A stretch of DNA of 64,000 bases from Microbacterium wangchenii (GCF_004564355.1 NZ_CP038266.1:186001-250000); one strand, 5' to 3'. Positions 43,166 through 51,910 are shown, numbered from the stretch's first letter. The notes: a model not told the origin generated them from the letters alone. A program made the numbers and translations.

Positions 43166-43717
43166 ATGCTGACCGTCCTCCTCCACGGGCGCGGCGGCTC
43201 GGAGCGCGACATGCAGCCCATCGCTGCCCGTCTCCCTGGTCGCACGCTCTGCCTGCGAGCCTCTCACGTGAGGGGGAAGGGCTTCGGGTGGTTCGACTGG
43301 CGGGGCCGGCCGCCGCATGTCGACGAGGCGACTGGTCCAGCGGAGGAGGTGCTGCGCGTCATCGAGGACGAGGCAGCGGACGACGAGCCCGTGACGGCGA
43401 TCGGGTGGTCGGAGGGATCCACCCTCATCGTCGAGGTCATGCGGCTGCGGCCCGCGAGGATTGCGAAGGCGGTGCTCGGCACGGGTTTCCCCGTGGCTGG
43501 CAACCGGCCCACCGACCTCGAGTTGGCGCGCCTACGGCCGCCCACCTACTGGGTGACGGGTGACTCCGACGACGTCATTCCGGCGGACGCTGAGGGAGCG
43601 GAGTTCCGCCGGTTCCTCGACGAGCACACCGCCCTCCACGCCACGGTCCTCACCGGTGTCGGGCACGAGTTGCGTGGAGGGATGAACGAAGCTCTCGTCG
43701 CCCGAGCCCTCGCCTGA
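43166..43717 (+). CDS. Small alpha/beta hydrolase (carboxylesterase-like)
   Basis: 183 residues. LTVLLHGRGGSERDM (oxyanion loop), AIGWSEGSTLIVEV with nucleophile Ser in G-W-S-E-G, VTGDSDDVIP with the Asp, and LTGVGHELRGG with the His. Similar to phospholipase/carboxylesterase (YpfH-like) proteins, but shorter. CATGCT 6 nt before the ATG may be a leaderless -10. It converges with the flavoprotein gene 6 bp away. Confidence 0.85.
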   Translation: MLTVLLHGRGGSERDMQPIAARLPGRTLCLRASHVRGKGFGWFDWRGRPPHVDEATGPAEEVLRVIEDEAADDEPVTAIGWSEGSTLIVEVMRLRPARIAKAVLGTGFPVAGNRPTDLELARLRPPTYWVTGDSDDVIPADAEGAEFRRFLDEHTALHATVLTGVGHELRGGMNEALVARALA

Positions 43718-43723
43718 CCCCCC

Positions 43724-45034
43724 TCAGACGGATGCGGCCGCGCGCCCGATCTGGAGCACCTGGCTGGGCAGAGCGCAGCATGACCCTCCGGCGGCGTCGA
43801 ACGCGCCGGCCCCGCCGCACACCCCCGTATCGGGCAGCACGAGTTCTCTGCGCCGGGCTGCCTCGTGATCGCCCGCCAGCTCCGCGACGACGCTGCGCAC
43901 CTGCTCGTACCCCGTGAGCGCGAGGAACGTCGGCGCACGCCCGTACGACTTGGCGCCGACGAGATAAAAGCCGGGCTCCGGCTGGGCCAGGTCCGCGGCG
44001 CCCGTCGCCGCGACGGACCCGCACGAATGCACGTTAGGGTCGACCTCCGCGGCGATCCGCACAGGAGCCTGCAGGGTCGGGTCCAGCTCCAGCCGCAGCT
44101 CTGACAGGAAAGAGAGGTCGGGCCGGAACCCCGTGAGCACAACGACACGATCTGCCGTGAGCATTCGCCCGTCCTCGGCGATGAGCACCGGTCGGTCGTG
44201 CTCACGGACGACGCGTTCCACTCGGAAACCCGTGACGAGCGAGACCAGTCCGGCGTCGACGAACTCTCTGGCCGTGACGCCGAGGGCGCCACGCGCGGGC
44301 AGCTCATCCGCACCCCCGCCGCCGAAGGCATTGCCGGCGGTCGCGCGACGCAGCGCCCAGGTCACCGTCGTGCTCGGGTCGCGGCGGGCCATCCGCGCGA
44401 GAGCGAGCACCGCGGTGATCGCCGAATGCCCGGAGCCGACGACGACCGTGTGCTTGCCCTCGAAGCCTCCGCGGTCGCGGAAATCCGGGATGCGGTAGGA
44501 CAGCAGGTCAGCGGCGGCCCGTTCTCCGAGTGCGGGCAGGCCGTCCGCGCCGGCCGGATTCGGCGTGGACCACGTGCCGGAGGCGTCGATGACGGCCCGC
44601 GCCTGAAGTCGGTACTCCTCGCCCTCGGCCGGTTGCACATGCACGGTGAAGGGCTGCTCGCCGCGCCCGGCGTCGACCAGACGGTCGCGGCCGAGGCGGG
44701 ACACCCCGACAACGCGGGCGCCGTAGCGGATGCGTTCGCCCAGCGCGGCGGCGAGCGGCGCGAGGTACCCCGAGATCCACTGTGCGCCCGTCGGATACCC
44801 CGTCGTCGGTGCCGTCCAGCCGGTGGGGGCCAGGACGCGTGCGCCGGCCGCGTCGATCAGCTCGGGCCATCCGGAGAAGAGGCGCACGTGCCCCCAGTCG
44901 GCCACAGCCGCTGCGGGTCCGTCGCCGGCCTCCAGCACGACGACCGGCGAGGCCCGCTCGGCGAGATGCGCGGCGGCGGCCAGCCCCTGCGGGCCCGCTC
45001 CGATGACCACGACCGGCAGTGCATTCCGACCCAC
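43724..45034 (-). CDS. ArsO-like flavin-binding monooxygenase/FAD-NAD(P) oxidoreductase
   Basis: 436 residues from GTG 45034, chosen because GGAGGA lies 6 nt upstream; an ATG six codons earlier contains this site. Two Rossmann folds: VVVIGAGPQGLAAAAHL (FAD) and HTVVVGSGHSAITAVLAL (NADPH). The C-terminus has a Cys cluster (CGGAGAF and SCCALP). The divergent arsR gene and the Cys tail make it similar to ArsO of actinobacterial arsenic operons; the reaction is not established. No arsenite permease or arsenate reductase gene is nearby. Confidence 0.8.
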   Translation of the reverse strand: MGRNALPVVVIGAGPQGLAAAAHLAERASPVVVLEAGDGPAAAVADWGHVRLFSGWPELIDAAGARVLAPTGWTAPTTGYPTGAQWISGYLAPLAAALGERIRYGARVVGVSRLGRDRLVDAGRGEQPFTVHVQPAEGEEYRLQARAVIDASGTWSTPNPAGADGLPALGERAAADLLSYRIPDFRDRGGFEGKHTVVVGSGHSAITAVLALARMARRDPSTTVTWALRRATAGNAFGGGGADELPARGALGVTAREFVDAGLVSLVTGFRVERVVREHDRPVLIAEDGRMLTADRVVVLTGFRPDLSFLSELRLELDPTLQAPVRIAAEVDPNVHSCGSVAATGAADLAQPEPGFYLVGAKSYGRAPTFLALTGYEQVRSVVAELAGDHEAARRRELVLPDTGVCGGAGAFDAAGGSCCALPSQVLQIGRAAASV

Positions 45035-45052
45035 GACCACTCCTCCACACAT

Positions 45053-45122
45053 TGACGAACTTCGATGGATCGAGAGTGGTCGATATATCGACAGATGTCA
45101 ATACGAGTGGCAGAATCGTGCC
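45053..45122. promoter_or_regulatory. Divergent arsO-arsR control region with ArsR-type palindromes
   Basis: TCGATATATCGA (45080-45091) is a perfect 12-bp palindrome and TTCGATGGATCGA (45061-45073) a near-palindrome. CAGAAT at 45111-45116 ends 6 nt before the arsR GTG, a leaderless -10 candidate. ArsR binding here would control both genes. Confidence 0.55.
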
Positions 45123-45473
45123 GTGCCCGCCGTGCTGCCTCTCCTGACCGATGATGCCGCCGTCGCCTGCTGCTCTCCGGTCACCGAAGGTGTCCTCACC
45201 GCCGACGAGGCCGAGCGGATCGCTCACACCTTCAAGGCTCTGGGTGACCCCACGCGGGTGCGACTGCTCTCGCTGATCGCTGCATCCGATGACGGGGAAG
45301 CGTGCATCTGCGATCTCACCGAGCCGGTGGGCCTGTCGCAGCCGACGGTGTCGCACCACATGAAACTGCTCGTCGACGCGGGGCTCGCGACACGAGAGCA
45401 GCGGGGTCGCTGGGCCTACTTCCGCGTGGTCGCCGGCGCCCTGGAACAGGCCTCGCGCGTCCTGCGCCCCTGA
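45123..45473 (+). CDS. arsR: ArsR/SmtB family metalloregulator
   Basis: 116 residues, GTG start. Winged helix: FKALGDPTRVRLLSLIAAS, EPVGLSQPTVSHHMKLLVDAG, GRWAYFRVV. Candidate metal/metalloid ligands: CC at residues 16-17 (AVACCSP) and CIC in EACICDL just before the recognition helix, typical of actinobacterial As(III)-sensing ArsR. Divergent from the arsO-like gene, its probable target. An imperfect long-loop inverted repeat CCTGAAC/GTTCAGG overlaps its stop. Confidence 0.92.
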   Translation: MPAVLPLLTDDAAVACCSPVTEGVLTADEAERIAHTFKALGDPTRVRLLSLIAASDDGEACICDLTEPVGLSQPTVSHHMKLLVDAGLATREQRGRWAYFRVVAGALEQASRVLRP

Positions 45474-45510
45474 ACCCGCCCGACCCGACCTTCCACCGCC
45501 GCCGACCCGT

Positions 45511-45945
45511 TCAGGTGGCGAGTATCGTGCGACGCGCGAACCGGCGCTGCCCGGGCGTTTCGATGGCACCCGGGCGGTAATTGGCCCGCGTCCACGCGAC
45601 GGCATCCTCCGCCGCCACGCCCGCGTAGCGAGCCAGGATGGCGATGGCCGTCCCCGTTCGCCCTGTGCCGCCGTCGCAAGCGACCTCGACCCTCATGCGG
45701 GGCGCGCGCTCGTAGGCGTCGTGAAGTGCCGTGAGCAGCTCCGACGGCTCTCGGGGAAGCCGGAAGTCCGGCCATGCGATCCACCGCGACTCCCACCGTT
45801 CGGCGTATGGGCGCGAGGTGAAGTACACCCCGAAGTCAGGTGTCAGGTCGGGGGTGAGCGTACCGGCTCGGAGCGCTCGGCCCCGGACCAGGCGGCCGCC
45901 GGGCAGTGCGACCACGCCATCCTGCCCCGTCTCCCAGCTGCGCAC
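45511..45945 (-). CDS. Protein-tyrosine phosphatase (dual-specificity-like)
   Basis: 144 residues from GTG 45945 (RSWETGQDGVVALPGG...), the start that matches related actinobacterial phosphatases; a GTG 11 codons upstream is possible. P-loop VACDGGTGRTGTA gives C-x5-R with Cys nucleophile; the WPDF segment carries a candidate general-acid Asp. This family dephosphorylates Tyr or Ser/Thr, or sometimes phosphoinositides. It is monocistronic, convergent with arsR. Confidence 0.85.
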   Translation of the reverse strand: MRSWETGQDGVVALPGGRLVRGRALRAGTLTPDLTPDFGVYFTSRPYAERWESRWIAWPDFRLPREPSELLTALHDAYERAPRMRVEVACDGGTGRTGTAIAILARYAGVAAEDAVAWTRANYRPGAIETPGQRRFARRTILAT

Positions 45946-46255
45946 GCATCCATAGTGACCTGATTGCCGAGTTCGCACACGTCCATGTGCGTCCCCGGCC
46001 GCGGTCTGTCTGCATCGGTGACGGGATGCATGGGGTCTGCGGCCTGCCGGTGTGCGCGTTCGGAATCCCGCATCCCCAGGCGGTGGAGCCGATCACGTGC
46101 ATCCGGCAGGCCGCTGGATGTGTCCGAGCTGCCCCCAACGGCCCGACCACACACGAACGGTAACCCCGGATCATCGTTCTTCTTGGTTTGCTGCGGCACC
46201 CTCGCGGGAATCTTGATGAGCCCGGGGCCCGGACGCGGATGGCGACGAGTGACGA
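45946..46255. other. Gene-free region
   Basis: About 310 bp without a convincing gene. A 45-codon frame from 46026 with three Cys has no ribosome-binding site and no recognisable product. No repeat or RNA signature was seen apart from the terminators that follow. Confidence 0.5.
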
Positions 46256-46293
46256 GGACCCCGGCTCCGCCCTCGAAGGCGGAGCCGGGGTCC
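46256..46293 (-). terminator. Perfect 16-bp hairpin terminator of the LAQTG protein gene
   Basis: Stem 46256-46271 (GGACCCCGGCTCCGCC) pairs perfectly with 46278-46293 around loop CTCGAA. Confidence 0.8.
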
Positions 46294-46298
46294 ACGGA

Positions 46299-46320
46299 TG
46301 CCCCGCCGTCCGGCGGGGCA
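46299..46320 (-). terminator. Second hairpin terminator, nearer the LAQTG gene stop
   Basis: TGCCCCGCCG-TC-CGGCGGGGCA, a perfect 10-bp stem 6 bp past the stop codon, forming a tandem terminator with the 16-bp hairpin. Confidence 0.7.
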
Positions 46321-46326
46321 GAGCCG

Positions 46327-47259
46327 TCACTCTCGGGCGAATCGACGGATTCCCGTGATCAGCAGACCGAGGGCGAGCGCCCCCACGCCGCCGAGCAGCA
46401 CGGGGAGCCCGACGCCGCCCCCACCCGTCTGAGCCAGAGGCGTCGTCTCAGCCGGCGCCGCGGTGTCGACGGCCGCTGTGGTGTCGACCGACGCCGTCGT
46501 GGTGTCGACCGCCGCGGGAGCAGCGGGGCACTCGACGGCCGGGTGGTAGATGTACTTGACGACCGCCGGGATCGCGGGCTTGCCGGGGACCCCGGGGATA
46601 CCCGGGACGTACTCCTGATCGATGACCTTCACCTCTTCGGTGATGGCCGGGTGCTCGACGGTGTGCGTCTCCGCCTCGTGGTGGACGATCTTGGTGACCG
46701 CCTCGAGGTAGAACCAGTCGCCGTTGCCCGCGTTGCCGTGGGAGCGGAAGTACGCGCCCGCGACACCTACGCCGTGAGGATCGCCCTGCACGTTGGCCTG
46801 CCAGTCGCCGCTCGGGAACGCCGGGGCGCTGTCAGCGGTGTGCGGTCCACCGGTCCACGAGTAGTGCTGCCAGTGATCGAACACCTCCTCGTCCCAGGCC
46901 TCCTTGTCGACGACCGTCTCGGTCCAGGCTTCCTGGATGACGACCGTCTCCATGTGGCTGATCTCGGGGATCTCCGGAACGGCCGGGATCTCCGGGACGG
47001 CCGGCACCTCCGGGGAGACGATGATCGTCTCCGTCCAGGCCGGACTCGAGATGCACCTGCCGACAGCCGCGCCATCCGCCGCATCCTCCGCAGGGGCCGT
47101 ATTCGTGGTGACGGCGGCATCCGCCGTCTCCGTCGCGACGACGGTGGGCGTGGGTGCGACCTCCGCGGCGTGTGCTGCGGGTGCGGCGGATGCGCCAACC
47201 AGGAGCGGACTCGCACCGATGAGGAGTGCCGCGAGGGCACTCGCGATGAATTTCCTCAT
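46327..47259 (-). CDS. Cell-wall-anchored protein with LAQTG (sortase E-type) sorting signal
   Basis: 310 residues from ATG 47259, supported by AAAAGGAG. Signal peptide (RKFIASALAALLIGA to APAAHA, cleavage near 33). The mature part has proline-rich repeats (PEVPAVPEIPAVPEIPEI, VPGIPGVPGKPAIPAV) and paired segments AWTETIIV/AWTETVVDKEAWDEEV, with a Trp/His-rich globular stretch between. The C-terminus is LAQTG (275-279), a hydrophobic helix and the basic tail RRFARE, the class recognised by actinobacterial sortase E. No sortase gene is in the window. The 295 bp upstream (47260-47554) show no gene. Confidence 0.88.
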   Translation of the reverse strand: MRKFIASALAALLIGASPLLVGASAAPAAHAAEVAPTPTVVATETADAAVTTNTAPAEDAADGAAVGRCISSPAWTETIIVSPEVPAVPEIPAVPEIPEISHMETVVIQEAWTETVVDKEAWDEEVFDHWQHYSWTGGPHTADSAPAFPSGDWQANVQGDPHGVGVAGAYFRSHGNAGNGDWFYLEAVTKIVHHEAETHTVEHPAITEEVKVIDQEYVPGIPGVPGKPAIPAVVKYIYHPAVECPAAPAAVDTTTASVDTTAAVDTAAPAETTPLAQTGGGGVGLPVLLGGVGALALGLLITGIRRFARE

Positions 47260-47542
47260 TTGGGTCTCCTTTTCGAACTCGGCAGCCGTTCGTTCGGAGT
47301 TCCCCCTCGGTGCGGATGACGTCAGCGCCGGGCCCAGGGCATCGCACTCCATGTGCCGGAGCGGATGCGGCGACCGCCCGCCGTTCGGTGGCTTAGCTCC
47401 ATCGGCTGCCGCATCCATCCCACGCCTGCAGCGGTGGGGTGCCGTCGTCGGAGGGGGCAATAGAGCACAGCTTCAGGCGGAGATCCGCACCGCGGCCGCA
47501 CGGGCTGAGCACCGATGACGCCGGCGCTGAGCACCCGGGGGA

Positions 47543-47554
47543 TAGCATCCGAGG
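47543..47554 (+). promoter_or_regulatory. Leaderless -10 box of the UDG-like gene
   Basis: TAGCAT at 47543-47548 ends 6 nt before GTG 47555. Confidence 0.45.
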
Positions 47555-48193
47555 GTGTTCCTCGACCACCCCCGTGGCTTCCGTGATCCAGCCCTCGTGA
47601 GCGCTCGCGAGCAACTCCTGCTGACTGAACCACGTGCGCAGAGTCTGCGTGGCTGGGCCGAAGATCTTGAGGATCGTCGCGGCGTGCACGTCCCTCAATT
47701 CGACCCGGCTGAGGCGGGGGAAGAGGCCCGTGTGCTGTTCGTCTTCGAGGCACCGGGTCCGATGACCAATGCGGGCAACAAGCGCCCAGGGTCGGGCTTC
47801 ATCTCCGTCGACAACAATGACGCGACCGCTGCGAACATGTGGAACGCGAGGAATGAGGCGGGTCTTCACGACGGTGCACTGGTGTGGAATATCGTTCCTT
47901 GGTATCTCGGTGCCGCATCGCGAAAGCCGACGAAAGATGAAATGAAGAATGGGGCTTCGGAACTCGTCGACCTGATCAGCCACCTCCCATTCCTCGAGAT
48001 CGTGGTGCTCGGCGGCCTTTACGCGCAAAGGGGCTGGCGGCGGTACATCGGCTCGACCTCGTTCGGGGGGCCCGAAGTCGTCGATATGTGGCATCCGTCG
48101 CCGCTGTCATTGAATCAGCCGGGGCGTCGCCAGGAGTTCACCGAGATAGTGCGCGAGATCGCCGCTGCCAGGGGCACGATCACTTCGGAGTGA
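47555..48193 (+). CDS. Uracil-DNA-glycosylase-superfamily-like protein
   Basis: 212 residues, GTG start. Fold clues: VLFVFEAPGPMTN near residue 60 in place of the G-x-x-PG loop, SGFISVDNNDATAANMW, ALVWNIVPWYLG, LEIVVLGGLYAQRGW, and the C-terminal HPSPLSLN motif typical of uracil glycosylases. Probably a DNA-repair or nucleotide-binding UDG relative. Several stretches (around 47930-47960) are visibly less GC-rich than neighbours, consistent with acquisition from elsewhere. Monocistronic. Confidence 0.65.
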   Translation: MFLDHPRGFRDPALVSAREQLLLTEPRAQSLRGWAEDLEDRRGVHVPQFDPAEAGEEARVLFVFEAPGPMTNAGNKRPGSGFISVDNNDATAANMWNARNEAGLHDGALVWNIVPWYLGAASRKPTKDEMKNGASELVDLISHLPFLEIVVLGGLYAQRGWRRYIGSTSFGGPEVVDMWHPSPLSLNQPGRRQEFTEIVREIAAARGTITSE

Positions 48194-48250
48194 CGGTACT
48201 CGCGGCGCCCACCCCGGGCTACGTTCCGTCGAGCAGTCTCCGGCGCGGGG

Positions 48251-48781
48251 TTATTCCGGCGCGGTCCACACGCCGTAGCGGGCTGCCATGTCGAACAGGC
48301 TCACCCCGCCCTGCCCGGACTGGGCGAATCCCATCGGGCCGAGCTGCCCTGCCGCGGTGCGCAGATCGACGGGTTCGGTGCCGCCTGTCGACTCCACCCC
48401 GGCGACAAGGTCGATCGCGTTCGGCTCCCACGGCAGGGCCTGCCAGATCGCCTCGGTGACGGCATCCAGTTCCTCCGCGCTGAAGGGTTCGGTGACGTCG
48501 GTCAGCAAGGTGAGTTCGAGGCGCTCGCCGAGGCCGTTGCGCGAGCGGCCGGGATCGGTGACGGCGACCACGCGGGGCGCGGCGGTGGTCACGGCCTCGG
48601 ACAGATTCCCGTACTCCGCGAGAACCTGCTCGGTGCCCTGCGGTGGCGAAGGCTGCGGCGTCGGTGAGAGCGCGCTGCATCCGGTCATCCCGAAGGCGAG
48701 CGCGCCCGCCAGCGCGATCGCCGGCAAGGCGCGACGTGAGCCGATCCGTCGCATCATCGTCATCCGTTCCATCCGTTCCAT
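48251..48781 (-). CDS. Putative lipoprotein, unknown
   Basis: 176 residues at most; several closely spaced ATGs at the 5' end (48781, 48772, 48763, 48757, 48754) make the start uncertain. A signal peptide ends in lipobox GMTG-C (Cys about 35), then SALSPTPQPSPPQG linker. The mature region (EYGNLSEAVTTAAPRVVAVTDPG) is a small alpha/beta domain of no recognised family. It is divergent from the large LuxR regulator gene and convergent with the UDG-like gene. Confidence 0.75.
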   Translation of the reverse strand: MERMERMTMMRRIGSRRALPAIALAGALAFGMTGCSALSPTPQPSPPQGTEQVLAEYGNLSEAVTTAAPRVVAVTDPGRSRNGLGERLELTLLTDVTEPFSAEELDAVTEAIWQALPWEPNAIDLVAGVESTGGTEPVDLRTAAGQLGPMGFAQSGQGGVSLFDMAARYGVWTAPE

Positions 48782-48996
48782 CCGTGTCGAAGGGCGTGGG
48801 TCTGCCCATCATTACGGAAGAACGCCACAGCCCCGACAGGACGAAGGGGGTGCGTCAACACCCGTCAGGTGCCGTTCGAGCGCTGCCTCCTGCAATGCCC
48901 ACTGCCTCTCGTACATCGTCGCGGAGAAGCCGATGGTATCCAGACATCTCTCGGGCTCCGAGCTCCTTCGGGTCCGTTGCTGTGCTGCGCAATACT

Positions 48997-49011
48997 GTGT
49001 GGTTAGCACAC
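48997..49011. promoter_or_regulatory. Inverted repeat beside a -10-like box upstream of the LAL regulator
   Basis: GTGTG-GTTAG-CACAC immediately follows AATACT (48991-48996), so it would overlap the transcription start: a candidate repressor or autoregulatory site. Confidence 0.35.
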
Positions 49012-49058
49012 GGTTACCGGGTTCGAGCGGGACTCATGAGGCCGGGACGGGGACCACT

Positions 49059-51818
49059 TTGGCAACTCTCTTGGGTCGTCTCACGGAGCGCGACGCCATC
49101 GACCACTTGCTCGCCGAGGCGCAGGCCGGTCGTAGCGGGACGTTGGTGGTGCGGGGCGAGGCCGGCATCGGCAAGACCGCGCTACTCGAGCATGCCCGCG
49201 AGACCGCGACATCTCTCGGGCTCCGAGTCACGGGATGCTGCGGGGCCGAGTCCGAGACGCAGTTCGCTTTCGCAGCCCTCCACCAGATGTGTGCGCCGCT
49301 GCTCGACCGTGTCGATGCGCTGCCGGAGCCGCAGCTGGCTGCTCTCGGCGTGGCCCTCGGGCTGCGCAGCGGTGCGGTGCCCGACCCCTTCCTCGTCGGG
49401 CTCGCGACGCTGAGCCTCCTGGCCGAGGTCGCCGAGCAGGGCCCACTGCTGTGCCTCATCGACGACGCGCAATGGATAGATCAGGCCTCGGCGCAGGTCT
49501 TGACCTTCGTCGCCCGACGCGTTGCCGCCGAGGGAGTCGTGCTGTTGTTCGCCGCGCGCGACGTGGGCATCGACGACGTCGATCCCGTGGCCGGCCTGTC
49601 ACCCGAGCTGCGCGTGAACGGTCTCGGCGAGAACGACGCCCGGATGCTGCTGGCGGCAGGAGTCCGAGCCCCTCTCGATGACGAGGTGCGTGACCGGATC
49701 ATCGCGGAGTCACGTGGCAACCCCCTCGCGCTCCTGGAGCTGCCACGGAGCGCGTCGCCCAGCCGGCTCGCGGGCGGGTTCGAGCTTCCGGACACGCTCA
49801 CCATCCCGCGCCGCATCGAGGAGGTCTTCCATCGCCGGTCGGCTGAGCTGTCCGCGCAGGCGCAATTGCTGCTGCTGCTCGCCGCCGCCGAACCGACCGG
49901 CGATGGGGCTCTGCTCTGGCGAGCGGCCGAGCACCTCGGGGTGCCCCTCGAAGCTGCGGGGCCTGCGGAAGACTCCGGGCTGCTGGAGATCGATACCAGT
50001 GTGCGATTCCGTCACCCGCTCGTGCGCTCAGCCGTCTACCGCGCGGCCTCGCCGACCGATCGCCGACGCGTGCATGCGGCGCTCGCCGCCGCCATCGACC
50101 CGCAGGTCCACCCGGACCGTCGTGCCTGGCATCGAGCGCAAGCGGTGTGGGGGCAGGACGAGGAGGTCGCGGCCGAGCTGGAGCGCTCGGCCGAACGGAC
50201 ACGCGAGCGCGGCGGGGTGGCGGCCGCCGCCGCGTTCCTGCAGCAGGCTGCGGACCTCACACCCGAACCGGCCGCCCGCGCCCGGCGGGCGCTGGCGGCG
50301 GCGCACGCAAAGCACGACTCCGGGGCGTCGATCGCGGCGGCGGAACTCTTGGACGTGGCGGCTGCCGGGCCGCTGGACGAGCTGCAGCGCGCGCGACTCG
50401 AGCTGCTCCGAGCCCGGATCGCCTTCCAGCTGACCCAGGGTGCAGAGGTGCCGGGCATGCTGCTCGACGCCGCGGAGATTCTCGCCCCGCTCGATCCCGC
50501 CTTGGCTCGCGAGACGTACCTCCACGCGATCGATGCCGCAATGATCACCGGCGGGACCGGAGATGTTCGCGGCGCGCGCGAGGTGGCGACGGCGGCTCTC
50601 GGAGCGCCGCCGCCCCCGGGGCCGCCGACACCGCCGGATCTGCTGCTCGAGGGCTTGATCGTGACCTTCACGCGAGGGTACGTGGCGGGCGCGCCCGCGG
50701 TGAAGGATGCGCTGAGGGCGTTCCACGATCGCGGGTTCGACGGGGAGGCGCTGGGCGAGATGGGCAGCCGCCGCTGGCTTTGGCTCGCGACTCGGAGCGC
50801 GGCCGCCCTGTTCGACGAGGAGCGGGTACGTGTGCTGGCGGCACGGAACGTCCGGCTGGCCCGCGACTCCGGTGCGTTGGCCACGCTGCCGGGGGCGCTC
50901 GTCGGTCACGCCGGGATACTGGTGCTCGCCGGCGAGCTGTCCCTGGCGGCGGAGCTGTGCGCCGAAGCGTCCGAGATCACGCGTGCAACAGGTGCTGTGC
51001 CGCTGCCGTACGCCGACATCATCCTGGCGGCTTGGCGCGGTCACGAGACCGAGACCGCTCAGCTCTACGCCGCGAACGTAGAGAAAGCGGCGGGGCACCG
51101 GGGCGGCGCGGAGATGGCCACCGCCAACTACTCGTTGGCCGTGTTGCGCAACGGAACGGGCGATTACGAGTCCGCGGCGACGGCGGCGGCCGAGGGGTGT
51201 GAGACGAACGAGCTCTCCAACACCGGCCTCTCTCTGCTCGAGCTGGTCGAGGCCGCCACTCGCGCCGGACAGCCCGGACTTGCGGCGACCGCGCTGACCG
51301 AGCTCTGCGCCCGCGCCGAGGCCAGCGGCGCCCCGTTCGCACTCGGGGTTGCTGCGCGCTCGCGCGCGCTGGCGAACTCGGGACCCGCTGCCGAAGACGA
51401 GTACCTCGAAGCGATCGCCCGAATCGGGGCGTCCCGGATGACGGGCTATCTCGCCCGCACGCACCTTGTGTACGGGGAGTGGCTGCGCCGGGAGGGGCGG
51501 CGCCAGGATGCCCGGGAACAGCTGCGTGTCGCGCACGAGCTGCTGTCGACTATGGGCGCAGAGGCGTTCGCCGAACGCGCCGCGCGGGAGTTGCGCGCGA
51601 CAGGCGAGTATCCGCGAAAGCGCACCGCCACGCCGGCAACCGCGCTCACTGAACACGAGTTGCAGATCGCTCGACTGGTCGCGACGGGCGCGACATCGCG
51701 TGAGGTCGGTGTGCAGCTCTTCCTGAGTCCTCGGACGATCGAGGCTCACCTGCGCAACATCTTCCGCAAGCTCGGCATCACGTCTCGGCGCCAGCTCAGG
51801 GAGATGCGGCTCCCCTGA
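49059..51818 (+). CDS. Large ATP-binding LuxR-family (LAL/MalT-like) transcriptional regulator
   Basis: 919 residues if started at TTG 49059 (LATLLGRLTERDAIDHLL), which fits the family start LLGRxxE; GTG 48999 would add 20 residues. Walker A GEAGIGKT (about 34-41) and Walker B LLCLIDDAQWID lie in an AAA/STAND NTPase, followed by winged-helix and TPR-like helical repeats, and a C-terminal LuxR HTH (TEHELQIARLVATGATSREV, SPRTIEAHLRNIFRKLGI). STAND regulators switch on with an inducer and ATP. The target is unknown. A hairpin terminator follows. Confidence 0.92.
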   Translation: MATLLGRLTERDAIDHLLAEAQAGRSGTLVVRGEAGIGKTALLEHARETATSLGLRVTGCCGAESETQFAFAALHQMCAPLLDRVDALPEPQLAALGVALGLRSGAVPDPFLVGLATLSLLAEVAEQGPLLCLIDDAQWIDQASAQVLTFVARRVAAEGVVLLFAARDVGIDDVDPVAGLSPELRVNGLGENDARMLLAAGVRAPLDDEVRDRIIAESRGNPLALLELPRSASPSRLAGGFELPDTLTIPRRIEEVFHRRSAELSAQAQLLLLLAAAEPTGDGALLWRAAEHLGVPLEAAGPAEDSGLLEIDTSVRFRHPLVRSAVYRAASPTDRRRVHAALAAAIDPQVHPDRRAWHRAQAVWGQDEEVAAELERSAERTRERGGVAAAAAFLQQAADLTPEPAARARRALAAAHAKHDSGASIAAAELLDVAAAGPLDELQRARLELLRARIAFQLTQGAEVPGMLLDAAEILAPLDPALARETYLHAIDAAMITGGTGDVRGAREVATAALGAPPPPGPPTPPDLLLEGLIVTFTRGYVAGAPAVKDALRAFHDRGFDGEALGEMGSRRWLWLATRSAAALFDEERVRVLAARNVRLARDSGALATLPGALVGHAGILVLAGELSLAAELCAEASEITRATGAVPLPYADIILAAWRGHETETAQLYAANVEKAAGHRGGAEMATANYSLAVLRNGTGDYESAATAAAEGCETNELSNTGLSLLELVEAATRAGQPGLAATALTELCARAEASGAPFALGVAARSRALANSGPAAEDEYLEAIARIGASRMTGYLARTHLVYGEWLRREGRRQDAREQLRVAHELLSTMGAEAFAERAARELRATGEYPRKRTATPATALTEHELQIARLVATGATSREVGVQLFLSPRTIEAHLRNIFRKLGITSRRQLREMRLP

Positions 51819-51875
51819 ACCCCGATCTCGGACCACTTCGGATGTCCGTGGGGATGTCGATGACAGGGAAATGAA

Positions 51876-51910
51876 GAAACCCCCGTGAGTAGAAGCCTCA
51901 CGAGGGTTTC
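51876..51910 (+). terminator. Hairpin after the LAL regulator gene; left copy of a repeated hairpin
   Basis: GAAACCCCCGTGAG pairs with CTCACGAGGGTTTC around TAGAAGC (14-bp arms, one mismatch). A related hairpin with the same GTAGAAGC loop occurs at 54251-54280. Confidence 0.7.

Noticed and set aside
44198..45055. Plus-strand open frame opposite the arsO-like gene
   Set aside because: No domain content; antisense to a gene with two clear Rossmann motifs.
46026..46163. 45-codon frame in the gene-free region before the wall-protein terminators
   Set aside because: No ribosome-binding site, no -10 box at leaderless distance, no recognisable motif.
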